From NCBI GenBank assembly GCA_027604685.1, contig JADHYX010000138.1, forward strand, positions 1 to 10,469: a stretch of 10,469 bases of DNA, in the 5' to 3' direction. This document shows positions 8,925-10,469 of this stretch, piece by piece. A model generated the notes under the pieces. That model was not told the origin of the DNA, made no database searches, and was given only the letters and a program-made list of their open reading frames with translations. The translations under genes and the position numbers were made by a program. The first letter of the stretch is position 1; every line of letters begins with the position of its first letter. This DNA comes from Lobulomyces angularis (lineage: Eukaryota > Chytridiomycota > Chytridiomycetes > Lobulomycetales > Lobulomycetaceae).

Positions 8925-9000
8925 GGATCCCTTCCACCATCAGTTCACTTGTATCCCTTCAACTATCACTTCACTTAGATCCTTCAACCAGAACTTCGTC
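8925..9000. repeat. Degenerate 26-bp tandem repeat, about three units
   Basis: The units start at 8925, 8951 and 8977. Each has the core ATCC(C)TTC-AC-ATCA-TTCACTT with a two-base spacer before ATCC. Units 1 and 2 differ at about five of 26 positions; unit 3 has lost about two bases and diverged further. Fainter relatives (ACCCTTCCAC, ATCCATC) occur upstream to about 8820. Stops in every frame argue against a coding repeat, so it looks like a decaying minisatellite. Confidence 0.7.
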
Positions 9001-9400
9001 GTCATCTTGCTTAAAACCTTAATATGCCGTATCCTTCTTCATAACTTTTTAAATTGCATATCCTCTGGAAAATTTGCTATAAAAATTTTCCCAATAATAA
9101 TTTTTTTTTTTTTTTTATTTCTTTAAAATTAAACAGCCTCAGTCACTATTCAAAAATAATTTATTTTTTTACACAATTTCCAAATAAGGAAATTATCACA
9201 TTATACCCTATTTTATTGTTTATTAAGAATTTTTTTACAAGAAAAAAAAAATTCACCCCAAAACATAGTAAAATATGAATAAATATTTTTTTTATTTTTT
9301 TAAAATTTTTTTTTCATTTAAAAGGTAATATAAATCTAACTATATTATCATGCATTTCTTTTTTTTTGATTTTCAAGTTAATGTAAAAGAAAAGTTAATT
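9001..9400. other. 3' flank of UBC9 and spacer
   Basis: The sequence is AT-rich with T runs at about 9101-9116. Nothing coding is supported; the plus-strand open frames here are phenylalanine/isoleucine-rich low-complexity products. The 3' end of the UBC9 transcript must lie here, but no AATAAA close to the stop stands out. Confidence 0.45.
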
Positions 9401-10374
9401 TCATTCTTTTGCCTTAAACTGAAGAGCTCTGCAATTATTAAGTGTTAAATAATAGGTTAAACTAAATAAAAAACTTACTGCATTTTTATTTTTTCCTCAT
9501 ACTTTTTTTTATTATTGACTAATAATTGGTTAGCTTGTCCATTAGCTGGAGATTTAGGATTAGGATCAGTTAATAATTCTTGATTTTAAAAAAGTAAAAA
9601 AATAATTTAATATTTGGACTTCAATACCTTGAACTCCAATTAATATTTGTTTTATTGAAATCGATGGCTTCCAACTAAATTGATATTTGAAAAATATAAC
9701 GTTTATTAAAATTCAAGTTCAATAACAAGCAGTATTAATGCTTACCCATCATATTCGTTTAAAATAGACAAACAAATTTCTCCACTTGAAACGGAAAAAA
9801 AAAAAAATTAAAAGTAAAAAAATACAAATACATTGATATATAAATTCTTACCTAGAATAAACATTTGGATGAAATATTGGTGGTTGAAAAGAGACTTTGG
9901 GTGGTTTTACAGGATAATTATTGTCTAAAAACATCTTCAAAAAAATTTAGTTTTTATTATAAATATTTACCGAAAACCATATTGATTGTGTATAAGCCAT
10001 TCTCCCAAGGAGTATTTTCTTTACCTTCAAAAATATGATATGTTATGTTAAAAAACTGCTAACGTTTGTATTTATGTAACCAGGAATTCCACATGTCCAC
10101 TGCATTAAATTTAATGTACCGTCATCTTTTTTAACAGGTTTAGCATAAAATCCAAACGGATGGTCTAAAAAATCATTACAACAATTTCTTAAAATTTTTC
10201 AAAAAAAATAAAAAAAAGTTGAAAAAATATAAAATGTGAAACTTCAAGGAAAAAAGCAAAAAAAAAAAACTGCTTTCACTTCATTCTCTTAAATTAATTT
10301 CTCTTTAAAATTATCGTACCTTTTCTCCACTGTTTTCTCTCTTCCACAATTCTGTTGCTACAGATCACTTCCAT
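9401..10374 (-). CDS. UBC9: SUMO-conjugating enzyme UBC9 (E2), 8 exons
   Basis: Exons (complement): 10320-10374, 10081-10164, 9971-10024, 9852-9924, 9746-9784, 9628-9674, 9479-9578, 9401-9428; 480 nt, 159 aa, the usual UBC9 length. It takes SUMO from the E1 heterodimer as a thioester and passes it to target lysines, mainly in the nucleus. Seen: the N-terminal basic helix ERKQWRKDHPFGF, which in the family binds SUMO and E1; the E2 core [17 protein letters not shown]; and the catalytic Cys in [11 protein letters not shown], falling at residue 93 as in human and yeast UBC9. [15 protein letters not shown] follows. An in-frame TAA lies directly before the ATG, fixing the start. The last exon is only 28 nt ([12 protein letters not shown]) and follows a perfect GTAAGT donor. 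The C-terminal half ([10 protein letters not shown]) diverges from common orthologues. HPFGF separates it from ordinary ubiquitin E2s. Confidence 0.95.
9429..9478 (-). other. Last UBC9 intron (50 nt), hiding a false stop codon
   Basis: The reading frame at the donor is ATG CA|GTAAGT, so unspliced it reads ATG CAG TAA and appears to end the gene. The acceptor TTGCAG|AGCTCT joins in frame to give Gln-Ala-Leu-Gln-Phe-Lys-Ala-Lys-Glu-stop. This matches the QA-K/R-x-F/Y tail of other UBC9 proteins. Ending at the false stop would lose the last eight residues. Confidence 0.88.
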
Positions 10375-10469
10375 TTACTCCTGTAACTATGATCTAACTT
10401 ATAATTTAAAATTATATAAGTTTTATTGATTAAATTTTCATGAAAAAATTACTGGTGAATTTTTTTTTT
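10375..10469 (-). promoter_or_regulatory. Upstream flank of UBC9
   Basis: The 95 bp before the UBC9 ATG are AT-rich. They presumably carry the leader and part of the promoter, cut by the window edge. No specific element is recognisable. Confidence 0.35.

Noticed and set aside
8878..9278. Two plus-strand open frames of 82 and 74 codons
   Set aside because: They are low-complexity frames over the tandem repeat and T runs, with no homology or splice support.

Overview
This window is nuclear DNA from an AT-rich, compact, intron-rich eukaryote. Most genes are broken into short exons by small GT-AG introns with T-rich 3' ends, there are no bacterial-type operons, and the standard code fits throughout. 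The UBC9 gene reads most like fungal orthologues (for example FYAKPVKK after HPFG), so an early-diverging fungus or a fungal relative is my best guess. That is inference, not proof.

Four protein genes could be assembled, all on the minus strand, by joining exons at splice sites that keep frame and match known families. From left to right: (1) 314-5023, a 9-exon Rab GTPase-activating protein of the TBC1D8/TBC1D9 family (two GRAM domains, TBC, EF-hand; 1372 aa); (2) 5220-6780, a 9-exon carnosine N-methyltransferase of the N2227 family (365 aa); (3) 7050-7946, a two-exon gene for a serine-rich, probably disordered protein I do not recognise (254 aa); (4) 9401-10374, an 8-exon SUMO-conjugating enzyme UBC9 (159 aa). 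The genes look functionally unrelated: membrane traffic, small-molecule methylation, unknown, and protein sumoylation. Only about 200-270 bp separate genes 1, 2 and 3. A longer gene-free stretch (about 7947-9400) lies between genes 3 and 4. It holds homopolymer tracts, a locally less AT-rich island with short direct repeats, and a degenerate 26-bp tandem repeat. A weak candidate for the last exon of a plus-strand gene sits at 145-163.

The assembly gives 24 introns of 38-156 nt. One uses a GC donor. Only four have lengths divisible by three, and all four contain an in-frame stop. In my reading, retaining any of the 24 would lead to a premature stop. All catalytic residues I could check (TBC Arg and Gln fingers, UBC9 Cys93, four carnosine-contact residues) are present, so the three recognised genes look functional. 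I found no mobile-element gene, CRISPR, RNA gene or defence-like system, and nothing that amounts to a new system.
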